Source of the DNA: an uncultured Lachnospiraceae bacterium
GTDB taxonomy: Bacteria; Bacillota; Clostridia; Lachnospirales; Lachnospiraceae
Length of the DNA: 64,000 nt
Reading direction: 5' to 3'
Assembly: GCA_900317755.1 (NCBI GenBank)
Contig: ONHZ01000005.1
Location: 22,358-86,357 of the forward strand
Shown: in pieces, positions 52,459 through 61,826 of the stretch
Position numbering within the stretch: the stretch's first letter is position 1
How the letters are laid out: every line of letters starts with the position of its first letter
Made by a program: the position numbers and the translations under genes
Notes under the pieces: generated by a model
Told to the model about the DNA's origin: nothing
What the model saw: the letters and a program-made list of their open reading frames with translations, nothing else
The model's database searches: none

Positions 52459-54557
52459 TGGACGTCAGTCAGTATCTGGATATTTTCATTGATGAAACAA
52501 ATGAGCATATTCAAAGTCTTTCAGACAATATTATGATATTGGAGAAAGAGCCTGAGAATACGGATACGATTAATGAAATCTTCCGTGCGGCACATTCCCT
52601 GAAGGGTATGGCCGGTACGATGGGCTTCAAGAATATGCAGCATCTTACACATGACATGGAGAATGTCTTTTCTGAGGTCAGGAATGGAACCGTGAAGGTT
52701 ACTTCTGACATGATAGATGTTTTGTTCCAGTGCCTTGATGCAATAGAGAAATACCTTGATAATATCAAGGCTACTTCCAGCGAGGGCGATGAAGAGAATC
52801 AGGCGCTTATTGAAAAGCTGAACACATTTCTTCCTGGGGCAGAGCCTGCGAAAAAGGAAGCACCTGCACCTCAGCAGAAAGAGGAAAAGGCCGAAAGTTC
52901 TGACACGCCTGAGTATCTTCAGATTTCCCTTGATGATTCCAATAGAAATGCAATGCAGGAAGCGCTTGATGCAGGAAAGAAGCTGTATGCATTTACGATT
53001 TATGTGAGGAATGACTGCCTGTTGAAGGCTGCAAGGGCATTTCTCGTATTCAAGGCAATAGAAGAATTCGGTGAGATTGTCGTATATTCACCATCCTCAC
53101 AGGATATCGAAGATGAGAAATTCGATCTTTCATTTTCTGTTATTGCTGCCTCTATGGAAAGCTTCGACAAGATAAAGGCGGCGATCGAGAACGTCTCAGA
53201 AATTGATAAGGCAGTTGGTGAAGAGGTTACGCTTGATACCTACAAGAGTGATTCAGACCAGGCAGAAGAAAAGGCTCCTGAAGAGAATGCAAAGAAGGCT
53301 CCTCGGGCATCGGGAAGTTCAAATGCACCGGCAGCCGAAAAGACGGCAGGTGCGCCTGCAGCAAAGAAGCCTGCTGGGAAGCCAGTTGCAAAGCCTGTTA
53401 CTGCCCGTACAGTAAGGGTTGATATTGAAAAGCTCGATGCCCTTATGAATCAGGTTTCAGAGCTTATTATCGCAAAGAATTCACTTGTTTCCATTTCAAA
53501 TTCAGATAATGCCGGCTCCTCCAATTCACAGCTCCATGAGCAGATCGAATATCTCGAGCGAATTACGACGACACTTCATGAATCAGTCATGAAGGTTCGA
53601 ATGGTTCCTATTGAAAATACAGTAAACAAATTCCCGAGGATGATCCGTGATCTTTCCAGAAAGCTCAATAAGCCTATGGAGCTTGTCATGACTGGTGAGG
53701 ACACAGAGCTTGACAGGACGGTTGTAGACCAGATCGGTGATCCGCTTCAGCATCTGCTTCGAAATTCTGCTGACCACGGTATCGAGGATCCCGAGACCCG
53801 TGAAAAGAATGGAAAGCCGAAGACAGGAAATATTTTCCTCAATGCATACCAGGAAGGCAATAATGTCATTATCGAAGTCGGTGATGATGGTGCCGGAATC
53901 GATACAGAGGCAGTAAAAGGTAAGGCTATTGAAAGAGGCCTGGTTTCTGCAGAGGACGCTGAAAAGCTTTCAAAGAAGGACATTATCAATTTCCTGTTCA
54001 TGCCTGGATTTTCTATGTCGAAGGAGATTACAGACATTTCAGGAAGAGGTGTAGGACTTGATGTTGTAAAAAGCAATGTCGAAGCATTAGGCGGCGACGT
54101 TTCAGTAAAGAGTGAGCTTGGAGAAGGAACCACCTTTACTGTCAGACTTCCGCTTACCCTTGCGATCATCCAGGCATTATTGGTCGAGATCGGAAAAGAA
54201 AAATATGCCATTGCACTTGCAAATATCAATAACATCGAGAATATCCCGGTTTCAGATATCAAATATGTCGAGGCACGTGAGGTCATTTACTTAAGGGGAA
54301 ATGTCATTCCTATCATAAGGTTAGGAGATCTCCTTGACTGTCCTGATCAGAATAAAGATGCAAAGGACCTTACAGTAGTTGTCGTTACCATTGGTGACAG
54401 CTATGCAGGCATAGTCGTAGACAATCTGATCGGTCAGCAGGAAATCGTCATAAAATCGCTAGGAAAAGTCATAGATAATAATAAATATATCAGCGGTGCC
54501 ACGATCTTAGGCGATGGTGAACTTGCATTGATTCTGGATGTGAATTCACTGGTATAA
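52458..54557 (+). CDS. cheA: Chemotaxis histidine kinase CheA
   Basis: A 699-residue kinase. HPt (P1) with His46 in FRAAHSLKGMAGTMGF; a P2-like CheY-binding domain (about 150-250); an Ala/Lys/Pro linker (about 280-315); P3 dimerisation; P4 HATPase with DQIGDPLQHLLRNSADHGIE and DDGAGID and GRGVGLDVVKSNVEALGG; and a P5 CheW-like domain at the end. Complete. It receives signals from chemoreceptors and phosphorylates CheY. Confidence 0.97.
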   Translation: MDVSQYLDIFIDETNEHIQSLSDNIMILEKEPENTDTINEIFRAAHSLKGMAGTMGFKNMQHLTHDMENVFSEVRNGTVKVTSDMIDVLFQCLDAIEKYLDNIKATSSEGDEENQALIEKLNTFLPGAEPAKKEAPAPQQKEEKAESSDTPEYLQISLDDSNRNAMQEALDAGKKLYAFTIYVRNDCLLKAARAFLVFKAIEEFGEIVVYSPSSQDIEDEKFDLSFSVIAASMESFDKIKAAIENVSEIDKAVGEEVTLDTYKSDSDQAEEKAPEENAKKAPRASGSSNAPAAEKTAGAPAAKKPAGKPVAKPVTARTVRVDIEKLDALMNQVSELIIAKNSLVSISNSDNAGSSNSQLHEQIEYLERITTTLHESVMKVRMVPIENTVNKFPRMIRDLSRKLNKPMELVMTGEDTELDRTVVDQIGDPLQHLLRNSADHGIEDPETREKNGKPKTGNIFLNAYQEGNNVIIEVGDDGAGIDTEAVKGKAIERGLVSAEDAEKLSKKDIINFLFMPGFSMSKEITDISGRGVGLDVVKSNVEALGGDVSVKSELGEGTTFTVRLPLTLAIIQALLVEIGKEKYAIALANINNIENIPVSDIKYVEAREVIYLRGNVIPIIRLGDLLDCPDQNKDAKDLTVVVVTIGDSYAGIVVDNLIGQQEIVIKSLGKVIDNNKYISGATILGDGELALILDVNSLV

Positions 54558-54568
54558 TGGGGGTTAAT

Positions 54569-55045
54569 ATGAGCGAATTAGAACTGGAAAATATCGAGGA
54601 AGAGAAAAAGCAGTATATCGTAGTCATGATTGGCTCCGAGCAGTACGGAATCGACATTTCTTATGTTGACAATATTGTTCGTATGCAGCCGATCACAAGG
54701 GTTCCAAAGGCGCCATCATATTATGCCGGCATCATCAATCTCCGTGGCGAGGTAGTGCCTGTAATGAGCGTCCGTTTGAAGATGGGACTTGAAAAGGATG
54801 TTGAGTCAAAGGCATCGAGAATCATCATCTTAAAGCTCGAAGAACAGGGGCTCGTCGGGATACTGGTTGATGAGGTAAAGGAAGTCGTCTCTCTTGGTGA
54901 ATCCGATATAGACAGAGTCGCTTCGAACGCAAAAGGAAACAATGCTACATTCATTAATGGAATTGGTAAAAATGGGGACAATCTTGTTTCGCTTTTTGAG
55001 ATTTCAGCGATAATTGATCCGGTAGCTTCAAAGTCCAGAAAATGA
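54569..55045 (+). CDS. cheW: Chemotaxis coupling protein CheW
   Basis: A 158-residue adaptor joining receptors to CheA. Family motifs: YIVVMIGSEQYGIDISYVDN, RVPKAPSYYAGIINLRGEVV and VGILVDEVKEVV. I chose ATG 54569 because GGGGG lies 5-6 nt upstream; an ATG at 54557, in the cheA stop, would add four residues. Confidence 0.95.
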   Translation: MSELELENIEEEKKQYIVVMIGSEQYGIDISYVDNIVRMQPITRVPKAPSYYAGIINLRGEVVPVMSVRLKMGLEKDVESKASRIIILKLEEQGLVGILVDEVKEVVSLGESDIDRVASNAKGNNATFINGIGKNGDNLVSLFEISAIIDPVASKSRK

Positions 55046-55062
55046 TTATGACGGGGTGAAAT

Positions 55063-55680
55063 ATGGCAACGGATTTTGATGAACTGAATGCTAAATATTT
55101 TGATGTGCTGAAGGAAATCGGCAATATCGGAGCAGGCAATGCTACTACTGCAATTGCAAATATGCTCGGTATGAAGATGGACATGTCTGTTCCGAAGGTT
55201 GAGCTTCTTCCTGTCGAGAAGATCGGCGGTGCCATTGGCTCTGAAGATCAGGTGGTAGTCGGCATTATGCTTGGGGTTGAGACTGACATACAGGGTTCGA
55301 TGATGTTTCTCATGGATCTTCCTTCTGCCCACCATCTTGTCAACAAGCTTATGATGCGTGATCCTTCATACGATAAGGATTTTGATGAGATGGATCTTTC
55401 AGCATTGAAGGAAATAGGCAATATCATTTCCGGTGCCTATCTTTCCGCACTGTCAGGGCTTACGAATCTTACGATTACTCCGACTGTTCCATCTATTTCA
55501 ATAGATATGGCGGCTGCGATACTTTCAGTACCAGCCATAGAATTTGGCATGGTTGGTGACAATGCCCTTCTTATCAATACTGAGATTGGCACATCCGAAA
55601 GCATTAAGGGATATTTCATCCTGATGCCGGAGGGAGATTCTTACAAGAAGATTATTTCTTCGCTGGGTTTGCCTGTCTGA
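55063..55680 (+). CDS. cheC: CheY-P phosphatase CheC
   Basis: A 205-residue protein with two ExxN active sites (LKEIGNIGAGNATTAIA and ALKEIGNIISGAYLSAL), both complete, so it should dephosphorylate CheY-P. It partners CheD, the next gene, as in B. subtilis adaptation. Confidence 0.96.
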   Translation: MATDFDELNAKYFDVLKEIGNIGAGNATTAIANMLGMKMDMSVPKVELLPVEKIGGAIGSEDQVVVGIMLGVETDIQGSMMFLMDLPSAHHLVNKLMMRDPSYDKDFDEMDLSALKEIGNIISGAYLSALSGLTNLTITPTVPSISIDMAAAILSVPAIEFGMVGDNALLINTEIGTSESIKGYFILMPEGDSYKKIISSLGLPV

Positions 55681-55693
55681 TGGAGGATGGTGT

Positions 55694-56179
55694 ATGGGGG
55701 AAATGATTAAGGTCGGCATGGCAGACCTTAAAGTTGTAAAGGCTCCGGACAATCTTACCACTATTGGATTAGGCTCATGCATCGGGATCGCATTATGGGA
55801 TCCGACCACGAAAGTCACCGGACTTGCCCACATCATGCTGCCTGACAGTACACAGATTCGGAACAATTCAAATATTGCCAAATTTGCAGATACAGGCATT
55901 CAGAAGCTTTTGGATGATATGATCAAGGCTGGGGCGAACAGATCCAGGCTGGTGGCAAAAATTGCAGGCGGTGCTAAGATGTTTAATATTTCAGGAAGCT
56001 CAAGCACGATTAATGTTGGTGACAGGAATGCAGAAGCCTCCAGGAAAAAATTAAAGGAGCTTGGAATAAGGCTGGTTTCAGAAGACTGCGGAGCAAATTA
56101 TGGGCGGACAGTGGAGATTTATTCAGAAAATGGGAATTATCTGATCAAAGCTGTCGGAAAGCCTGAAAAGATTATATAA
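55694..56179 (+). CDS. cheD: Chemoreceptor glutamine deamidase CheD
   Basis: A 161-residue enzyme. The catalytic Cys and His lie in GLGSCIGIALWD and GLAHIMLPDS, with a Thr further on. It deamidates receptor glutamines and binds CheC. Shine-Dalgarno GGAGG, 13 nt after cheC. Confidence 0.95.
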   Translation: MGEMIKVGMADLKVVKAPDNLTTIGLGSCIGIALWDPTTKVTGLAHIMLPDSTQIRNNSNIAKFADTGIQKLLDDMIKAGANRSRLVAKIAGGAKMFNISGSSSTINVGDRNAEASRKKLKELGIRLVSEDCGANYGRTVEIYSENGNYLIKAVGKPEKII

Positions 56180-56182
56180 ATT

Positions 56183-56530
56183 ATGGCAGAAGAAAAAGAA
56201 GAAAAGAATGCTTCTTCAGCATCTGAAGAGAAAACAGAAAAAACGACAAAGGTAAGGCCTGCAAATACAAAGACGATTCCTATTATGATTACGCTTGCTG
56301 CTGCGCTGATCGCCTGTATATTATCTATTGTTCAGCAGGTAGGATTAAAAGTATATGTTGAAAGACTATTATTTTCTGTTATTATTTTTGGTATCATTGG
56401 AATAGTGATCAGAGTAGTGCTGGATAGATATTTCTTCAGGACGAAGGATATTAAAGAGGCTCTTGAAGAAAAAGAAGATGGGGAAGCGTCTTCTTCAGAA
56501 GAAGATTCAGATGAAGATGCTGACGAATAA
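56183..56530 (+). CDS. Small two-TM protein between cheD and fliA, unknown
   Basis: A 115-residue protein: charged N-terminus rich in Glu/Lys/Ser (1-30), two hydrophobic helices (about 34-52 and 60-80), then an acidic Ser/Glu/Asp tail (RYFFRTKDIKEALEEKEDGE...). I do not recognise a family. Tight packing (3 nt after cheD, 29 nt before fliA) suggests a motility role or membrane scaffold, which is inference. Confidence 0.7.
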   Translation: MAEEKEEKNASSASEEKTEKTTKVRPANTKTIPIMITLAAALIACILSIVQQVGLKVYVERLLFSVIIFGIIGIVIRVVLDRYFFRTKDIKEALEEKEDGEASSSEEDSDEDADE

Positions 56531-56559
56531 TTACTCGCTTGATTTCTACGGGGGATTAA

Positions 56560-57327
56560 ATGAAAAATAAAGAAACCGAAAAAGAAATGCTATGGGAAGA
56601 ATATTCAAAGAATCCAAGCCCTGCACTCAGGGAAAAGATTATTATTGCCTATGCTCCCCTGGTAAAGACCGTGGCTGGAAGACTCTATATGTATCTTGGG
56701 AATAATGTAGAGTTTGACGATCTGGTAGGATACGGAATTTTCGGACTTATTGATGCAATTGACAAATTTGACTATTCTAAAGATATAAAGTTCGAAACTT
56801 ATGCTTCGCTTCGAATCCGGGGAGCTATCCTGGATCAGATTCGGAAGATGGACTGGATTCCCAGGACCATCAGACAGAAGCAGAGACAGATTGAAGAGGC
56901 AGCGAAATCTGTTGAAAAGGATACCGGAAAGGCTGCATCTGATAATGAAATTGCTGAGAAGCTTGGCATTTCTGATGATGAATATGTCTCATGGCAGTCT
57001 CAGGTAAATGTCACAAATCTGATTTCACTGAATGAATTCATGGAGGCGGGATCAGAGCCAGTGTCAGATGCCAGACACAATGTCACATTTGCAGAGCCTG
57101 AGGAAAAGGTTACAAAGGATGAATTAAAGGAAGTCCTTCAGGATGCGCTCGAAGACCTTACAGAAAAAGAAAAGAAGGTGATCGTTCTTTATTATTATGA
57201 AGATCTTTCACTGAAGGAAATTTCTAAGGTCATGGAAGTATCAGAATCAAGAGTGTCACAGCTTCATACGAAAGCTCTTATGAAGATGAGAAAGACAATG
57301 GGCGACTACATGTATATGCTGACTTAG
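56560..57327 (+). CDS. fliA: Flagellar RNA polymerase sigma-28 factor (FliA/SigD)
   Basis: A 255-residue sigma factor. Region 2: EFDDLVGYGIFGLIDAIDKF, FETYASLRIRGAILDQIRKM and DWIPRTIRQKQR; region 4: LTEKEKKVIVLYYYEDLSLK with HTH EISKVMEVSESRVSQLHTKA. It directs late flagellar genes such as flagellin (not in this window), and TCCGATAT-type promoters in this cluster may be its targets. Shine-Dalgarno GGGGGA. Confidence 0.96.
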   Translation: MKNKETEKEMLWEEYSKNPSPALREKIIIAYAPLVKTVAGRLYMYLGNNVEFDDLVGYGIFGLIDAIDKFDYSKDIKFETYASLRIRGAILDQIRKMDWIPRTIRQKQRQIEEAAKSVEKDTGKAASDNEIAEKLGISDDEYVSWQSQVNVTNLISLNEFMEAGSEPVSDARHNVTFAEPEEKVTKDELKEVLQDALEDLTEKEKKVIVLYYYEDLSLKEISKVMEVSESRVSQLHTKALMKMRKTMGDYMYMLT

Positions 57328-57337
57328 GGAGGGAACT

Positions 57338-58936
57338 ATGCCGCAGCAGAATGGATATTTTCAAATAGAAATAGTGGAAAATGACTCAATTTGTCATTTT
57401 TACCCTCCATCTGACGGCGGAGTGCGCTTCCCGATGAAAGAGGCATTGGAATATTTAACCGCCGAAGGCTATACAGATTTCGACATGAATGAATTCTCTT
57501 CAAAGCTGAATTCAGATACCGAAGAAACCATGTATATCGGCATCGGAAGCGGAAGCGAATTTTCTGAATATATGAAGGTGAGGGTCTCATTAGACCGAAT
57601 GAAGGCAGTCTGCCGGTTCATGCCTCCATCACTGAATGGTTCTTTACTGGATTCCAGGGATATCATAAACAGACTGAATAATCTTGGCATTATTTTTGGC
57701 ATAGATCAGGATGCGATCATTGAATTTTTTAATGACAGATGCTATGCCACTGACTATAACTTTGCAAATGGGAAGCTGCCAAGAATAGGACATGATGCAA
57801 AGATAGAATATTTCTTTAATACAAATCCAACGCTGAAGCCAAAGCTTAATGAAGACGGCTCTGTAAATTATAAAGAATTAAATACAATTTGTGAGGTAAA
57901 GAAAGGTGATCTTCTTGCACGGCTGATTCCTGCGGATATGGGAGAAAGAGGCAAGGATATCTATGGAAAAGAAATTCCTACCAGAGAAGTCCATTCAAAA
58001 AAACTTTCTTTTAGCAGGAATGTAGAAATAAATGAAGACAAGACTGAGATCAGGTCAAATGTGGATGGCCATGTCGCGTTGATAGACGACCAGGTCTTTG
58101 TTTCAGATGTTCTTGAGATTCCAGCCGATGTTGACAATTCGACAGGAAATATCAACTACAGCGGAAATGTCCATATTGCTGGAAATGTCAGAGGCGGCTT
58201 TACCGTTTCCGCAGGCGGGGATATCGTTGTAGATGGCGTAGTAGAAGCTGCATTCTTAAAAGCCGGCGGGCAGATTATTGTCAAATGTGGGATTCATGGC
58301 AAGCACAGTGGCATGCTGGAGTCAAAAAGCAATGTCATTTCCCAGTTTATTGAAAATGCCAGGGTGTTCGCTGGAGGATATGTGGAGACGGGCTCCATTC
58401 TTTATTCAGATGTAAATGCTGGCGGAGATGTTTTAGTCGAGGAAAAGAAGGGCTTTATTTTAGGCGGCGTAGTACGTGCAGGTGGTAAGGTGCTTTCACA
58501 GACGATCGGCTCCGATATGGGTGCACCGACAAGGATTGAGGTCGGTATTGCACCTGAAAAAAAGGAAAGATATGCATTCCTGAACAAGGAAATCACTGGA
58601 ATTAATATGAAGATAAACAGAATTACGCCAGTGATAAGGACATATAGTGACTTTTTATCAAAGGGCGGAACCCTCGACGATAAAAACCGTGAATATATGC
58701 AGATGCTGCTAAATGAACTGAATGATTTGAGAAAGAATCTTCAGGGACTCAGGACAGAGTATAACGCTCTTCATCAGGATATGCTTCATTCAGTGAGGGC
58801 GAGCGTCGATGTCAGGCGTGATGTATTTCCGGGGGTCACAGTTGCCGTTTCTGAGCTTTCGACCACGACAAAAGAAAAGCGGTCCTTCTGCAGATTCCAG
58901 AAGAAGAATGGAAGGGTTGAGGTAACAAACCTATGA
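57338..58936 (+). CDS. DUF342 (FapA-type) protein
   Basis: A 532-residue protein. The centre contains the beta-helix repeat typical of DUF342 (GNINYSGNVHIAGNVRGGFT, VSAGGDIVVDGVVEAAFLKA, AGGYVETGSILYSDVNAGGD), followed by a C-terminal coiled-coil (about 430-480). Family members (YlxR/FapA) are common in flagellar and cell-envelope loci; a bactofilin-like scaffold role is a suggestion only. GGAGGG precedes the ATG; the gene begins 10 nt after fliA and overlaps the next by 4 nt. Confidence 0.9.
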   Translation: MPQQNGYFQIEIVENDSICHFYPPSDGGVRFPMKEALEYLTAEGYTDFDMNEFSSKLNSDTEETMYIGIGSGSEFSEYMKVRVSLDRMKAVCRFMPPSLNGSLLDSRDIINRLNNLGIIFGIDQDAIIEFFNDRCYATDYNFANGKLPRIGHDAKIEYFFNTNPTLKPKLNEDGSVNYKELNTICEVKKGDLLARLIPADMGERGKDIYGKEIPTREVHSKKLSFSRNVEINEDKTEIRSNVDGHVALIDDQVFVSDVLEIPADVDNSTGNINYSGNVHIAGNVRGGFTVSAGGDIVVDGVVEAAFLKAGGQIIVKCGIHGKHSGMLESKSNVISQFIENARVFAGGYVETGSILYSDVNAGGDVLVEEKKGFILGGVVRAGGKVLSQTIGSDMGAPTRIEVGIAPEKKERYAFLNKEITGINMKINRITPVIRTYSDFLSKGGTLDDKNREYMQMLLNELNDLRKNLQGLRTEYNALHQDMLHSVRASVDVRRDVFPGVTVAVSELSTTTKEKRSFCRFQKKNGRVEVTNL

Positions 58937-59271
58937 TCATACGTCCGGTAGAATTTAACGGGATGATTCAGAATACTGCAGAGGTCTCCCAGAATAAGGT
59001 AGCTGATGATCAGCAGCCATTGGTCCAGCAGCAGAATATCTCGCAGTTTTCAGAGCAGGCAGCCGAGGTAAAGCTTCACCAGGTAAATGGCAAAGAAAAC
59101 GCTGCAGAAAATAATGCAAAAGTTGATGAGAATGGATCTGGCGGAAACGGCACGTACGAAGGAAACGGCGGTGACCGTGAGAAGAAAGAAAAGAAGCAGC
59201 ACGAATTTTTTGAGTCTGATGGTTCTGTAAAGGTAAAGAATGAACACGGCTCTTTTGATATTAAGATTTAG
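58933..59271 (+). CDS. Hypothetical flagellar-locus protein, 112 aa
   Basis: A hydrophilic protein rich in Asn, Gln, Glu and Lys, probably partly disordered, with no membrane segment. The start MIIRPVEFNGMIQNTAEVSQ resembles small proteins I associate with other Lachnospiraceae flagellar clusters at this place, but no function is known. Overlaps the DUF342 gene by 4 nt. Confidence 0.65.
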   Translation: MIIRPVEFNGMIQNTAEVSQNKVADDQQPLVQQQNISQFSEQAAEVKLHQVNGKENAAENNAKVDENGSGGNGTYEGNGGDREKKEKKQHEFFESDGSVKVKNEHGSFDIKI

Positions 59272-59279
59272 AGGTTTTT

Positions 59280-60149
59280 ATGCTGGCACTTGAAATAGTA
59301 CTCATTGTTGCGGGATTATTTTTCTTCACACTTTCTTTTTTTGTGACTGAAAAATTATCTGATTCAGATATTGAATATATAAAGAAGCTTTCTGAAAAAG
59401 AGATCAATGTCCTTCTCAAGCAGGAGCTGGATGCTGCTTCTGAGAAGATTCAGGCATCCATCGATGAAAAAACAGAAGATGCGATTGCCAGGATTGAGGC
59501 TGAAACGGACAAGGATACGGACAACAAGCTTCTTTCGATTGGTGAATATGGCGATACTGTCATAAAGAATTTTAATGAAAATTCAGAGAAGACCCTTGAG
59601 TCTGTGAACAAATCCCACGATCAGATCACTTTTATTTATTCTATGCTTTCCGATAAGGAGCAGAAGATAGACAAGCTTTCCAAAAAGCTAGCGTATGAAG
59701 AGGATTATCTTCGGGCGTTCAGGTCATCCATAGAGGAAAAAGCTGAAGAGCTTAAGAAAATGAATATCGAGGTCACTGCTGAGGACATAAAGAATGCTTC
59801 AGCTTTTTCGAATAGTAGGAAAGATGATGAGGCTTCAGAATCCGTTTCTTCAGAAAATTCAAAAATGGATACTTCCGAGGAAGAAGTGCAGGATGCTTCT
59901 GGTGATTCTGTAAAGACTGAGAATCTTGGAATTTCAGATTTAAATGATCTGAAGGCGGCTTTTGAAAAAGAAATTTCAAATGAAAAGTCTGAAAACGAAA
60001 AAAGACCTGGTGAGAAGTCAATAAATGAAAAGGTTCTGGCTTTATATAAGCAGGGGTATTCAGAAGTTGAAATTGCAAAGAATCTTGGCAAGGGTGTGGG
60101 AGAGGTAAAGCTGATCCTTGGCCTTTTCGATGAAGGAAATAAATCATGA
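59280..60149 (+). CDS. TM/coiled-coil/HTH protein at the swrB position, unknown
   Basis: A 289-residue protein. N-terminal membrane helix (about 3-24), then a Glu/Lys-rich coiled-coil (about 35-160), an acidic Ser/Glu-rich linker and a C-terminal helix-turn-helix-like segment INEKVLALYKQGYSEVEIAK followed by NLGKGVGEVKLILGLF. This layout and the place (after sigma-28, before rpsB) match B. subtilis SwrB, which activates flagellar export; sequence identity was not established. DNA or protein binding by the HTH-like end is open. Overlaps the next gene by 4 nt. Confidence 0.75.
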   Translation: MLALEIVLIVAGLFFFTLSFFVTEKLSDSDIEYIKKLSEKEINVLLKQELDAASEKIQASIDEKTEDAIARIEAETDKDTDNKLLSIGEYGDTVIKNFNENSEKTLESVNKSHDQITFIYSMLSDKEQKIDKLSKKLAYEEDYLRAFRSSIEEKAEELKKMNIEVTAEDIKNASAFSNSRKDDEASESVSSENSKMDTSEEEVQDASGDSVKTENLGISDLNDLKAAFEKEISNEKSENEKRPGEKSINEKVLALYKQGYSEVEIAKNLGKGVGEVKLILGLFDEGNKS

Positions 60150-60709
60150 AGAAAAAATATTATTTCAGAGGGCTCGGGGTAGGCATACTTGTTACGGCCA
60201 TATTATTTTCAATAGGGCTTATATTTTACAAGCCTACGCTTTCTGATGAAGAAATAAAGAAAAAGGCGCTTGCGCTCGGAATGACGGAGAGCACAGAGAA
60301 TTCTTCAAAAAACGGACCTATCCCGCCGGCAGCATCGGGGGCACTGGACTCAGGGGCAGATACTGCATCTGGCGCTCAAAATAGCTCAGGTACTGAAAAT
60401 TCCGATGGCAGTGTTACTACCAAAACCGAGCTTACGCCAGATGATGTAAAGAAAAACATTGATACTTCCAATGACAGTGATTCTGCAGATGCGCCTTCTT
60501 CAGATTTTGGAACCATTACAATTACAGGCGGCCAGGATTCACGCGTAGTTGTAAAGAATCTTCATGATGCTGGCATTATTGATGATGAAAGTGATTTCAA
60601 TGAATATCTTGAGTCAAATAATTACGACAGATATATTCGAAATGGCTCCTACAATATCAAAAAAGGTGCAAGCTACGACGAAATCGTACATACGATTACT
60701 TCAAAATAA
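60146..60709 (+). CDS. MltG-like membrane protein lacking the catalytic domain
   Basis: A 187-residue protein: a membrane helix (about 8-28), a Ser/Thr/Gly/Asp-rich linker (50-115) and a C-terminal domain (TITGGQDSRVVVKNLHDAGI, IIDDESDFNEYLESNNYD, RNGSYNIKKGASYDEIVHTI) resembling the LysM-like N-terminal domain of the endolytic transglycosylase MltG/YceG. The ~200-residue catalytic domain that normally follows is absent, and the gene ends cleanly before the rpsB promoter. Perhaps a peptidoglycan-binding factor for flagellum insertion. Confidence 0.7.
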   Translation: MKKKYYFRGLGVGILVTAILFSIGLIFYKPTLSDEEIKKKALALGMTESTENSSKNGPIPPAASGALDSGADTASGAQNSSGTENSDGSVTTKTELTPDDVKKNIDTSNDSDSADAPSSDFGTITITGGQDSRVVVKNLHDAGIIDDESDFNEYLESNNYDRYIRNGSYNIKKGASYDEIVHTITSK

Positions 60710-60723
60710 TCATTAAATTTTTC

Positions 60724-60752
60724 TTGCATAGTTCATCACTTCGTGATAAAAT
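60724..60752 (+). promoter_or_regulatory. Promoter of rpsB
   Basis: -35 TTGCAT (60724-60729), 17-nt spacer, -10 TAAAAT (60747-60752). Confidence 0.7.
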
Positions 60753-60758
60753 ACCATT

Positions 60759-60962
60759 CGTTGCGTTTTGAGCCGGGAATAGTCCCGGCAGAAGAAAAAA
60801 CACATGCCCTGATATCCGGGACGGTGCCCGATGATGACACCTCGACATTTACAGACAGCCCATATATTGCGGTCCGCCGGTCGAAGGCAGTCAGTCAGGT
60901 TTCCCAGACATATGAGGGACATGGAAGATTGGACTTAGTCCAGAACCGAAAGGAAGGTTAAA
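60759..60962 (+). promoter_or_regulatory. Structured rpsB leader
   Basis: About 200 nt of untranslated leader. GCCGGGA-ATAG-TCCCGGC (60772-60789) is a perfect hairpin and CGGG/CCCG (60817-60830) a second. Locally the G+C is higher than in neighbouring intergenic DNA. Leaders of this kind often bind their own ribosomal protein; I cannot assign a known family. Confidence 0.5.
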
Positions 60963-61703
60963 ATGAGTGTAGTTTCAATGAAGCAGCTTCTCGAAGCAGG
61001 TGTTCACTTTGGTCATCAGACGAGAAGATGGAATCCTAAGATGGCTCCGTACATCTATTCAGAGAGAAACGGAATCCACATTATCGATCTCCAGAAGACA
61101 GTTGGTCTTGTAGATGATGCATACAACTGCATCTTTGATATCGTTCAGCAGGGCGGTACAGTTCTCTTCGTAGGTACGAAGAAGCAGGCACAGGATACCA
61201 TCGCTGAAGAGGCAACCCGCTGCGGTATGTACTATGTAAACCAGCGCTGGCTTGGCGGTATGCTTACAAACTTCAAGACTATTCAGACAAGAATTGCCCG
61301 TCTTGAGAAGATCTACAAGATGGAAGAGGATGGTACATTTGACGTACTTCCAAAGAAGGAAGTTCAGAACATCCTTAAGGAAAAGGAAAAGCTCGAGAGA
61401 AACATCGGCGGAATCAAGGAAATGAAGAAGCTTCCTGATGTTATCTTCGTAGTAGATCCAAAGAAGGAGCACATCTGCATTTCTGAGGCACGTACGCTTG
61501 GCATCACAATCATCGGAATCGCTGATACAAACTCAGATCCAGACGAGCTTGACTATGTCATCCCTGGAAATGACGATGCTATCCGTGCCGTAAAGCTTAT
61601 CACAGAGACAATGGCAGACGCTGTTATCGAAGCAAAGGAAGGCGCTGAGGCACTTGCCGAGAGCAAGAGCGAAACTGAGGAAGCTCCTGCAGACGCAGAG
61701 TAA
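60963..61703 (+). CDS. rpsB: 30S ribosomal protein S2
   Basis: A 246-residue ribosomal protein with the family motifs [57 protein letters not shown] and [20 protein letters not shown]. The C-terminus is Glu/Ala-rich. Preceded by AAGGAAGG. Followed by tsf, as in most bacteria. Confidence 0.98.
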   Translation: MSVVSMKQLLEAGVHFGHQTRRWNPKMAPYIYSERNGIHIIDLQKTVGLVDDAYNCIFDIVQQGGTVLFVGTKKQAQDTIAEEATRCGMYYVNQRWLGGMLTNFKTIQTRIARLEKIYKMEEDGTFDVLPKKEVQNILKEKEKLERNIGGIKEMKKLPDVIFVVDPKKEHICISEARTLGITIIGIADTNSDPDELDYVIPGNDDAIRAVKLITETMADAVIEAKEGAEALAESKSETEEAPADAE

Positions 61704-61733
61704 TTGAGTAAACGTTAATAAAAAACTATTTTC

Positions 61734-61806
61734 GGTGCCGTGTTTATCTGATTGGATTTCGGAGCGGAGAGCTCGAAAGTGAATCACAAATACAGCACCT
61801 TTTTTA
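61734..61806 (+). terminator. Long hairpin/terminator between rpsB and tsf
   Basis: Outer arms starting GGTGCCGTGTTT and ending AAATACAGCACC pair with one mismatch and one wobble; an inner helix (TTCG-AGC with GCTCGAA) is enclosed. Six or more T follow. It may attenuate transcription from rpsB into tsf. Confidence 0.7.
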
Positions 61807-61826
61807 TTTAAGAAAAGGAGACAAAA

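Noticed and set aside
60743..60961. Open frame of 72 codons before rpsB
   Set aside because: It lies in the structured rpsB leader right after the promoter, has no ribosome site and no recognisable product.
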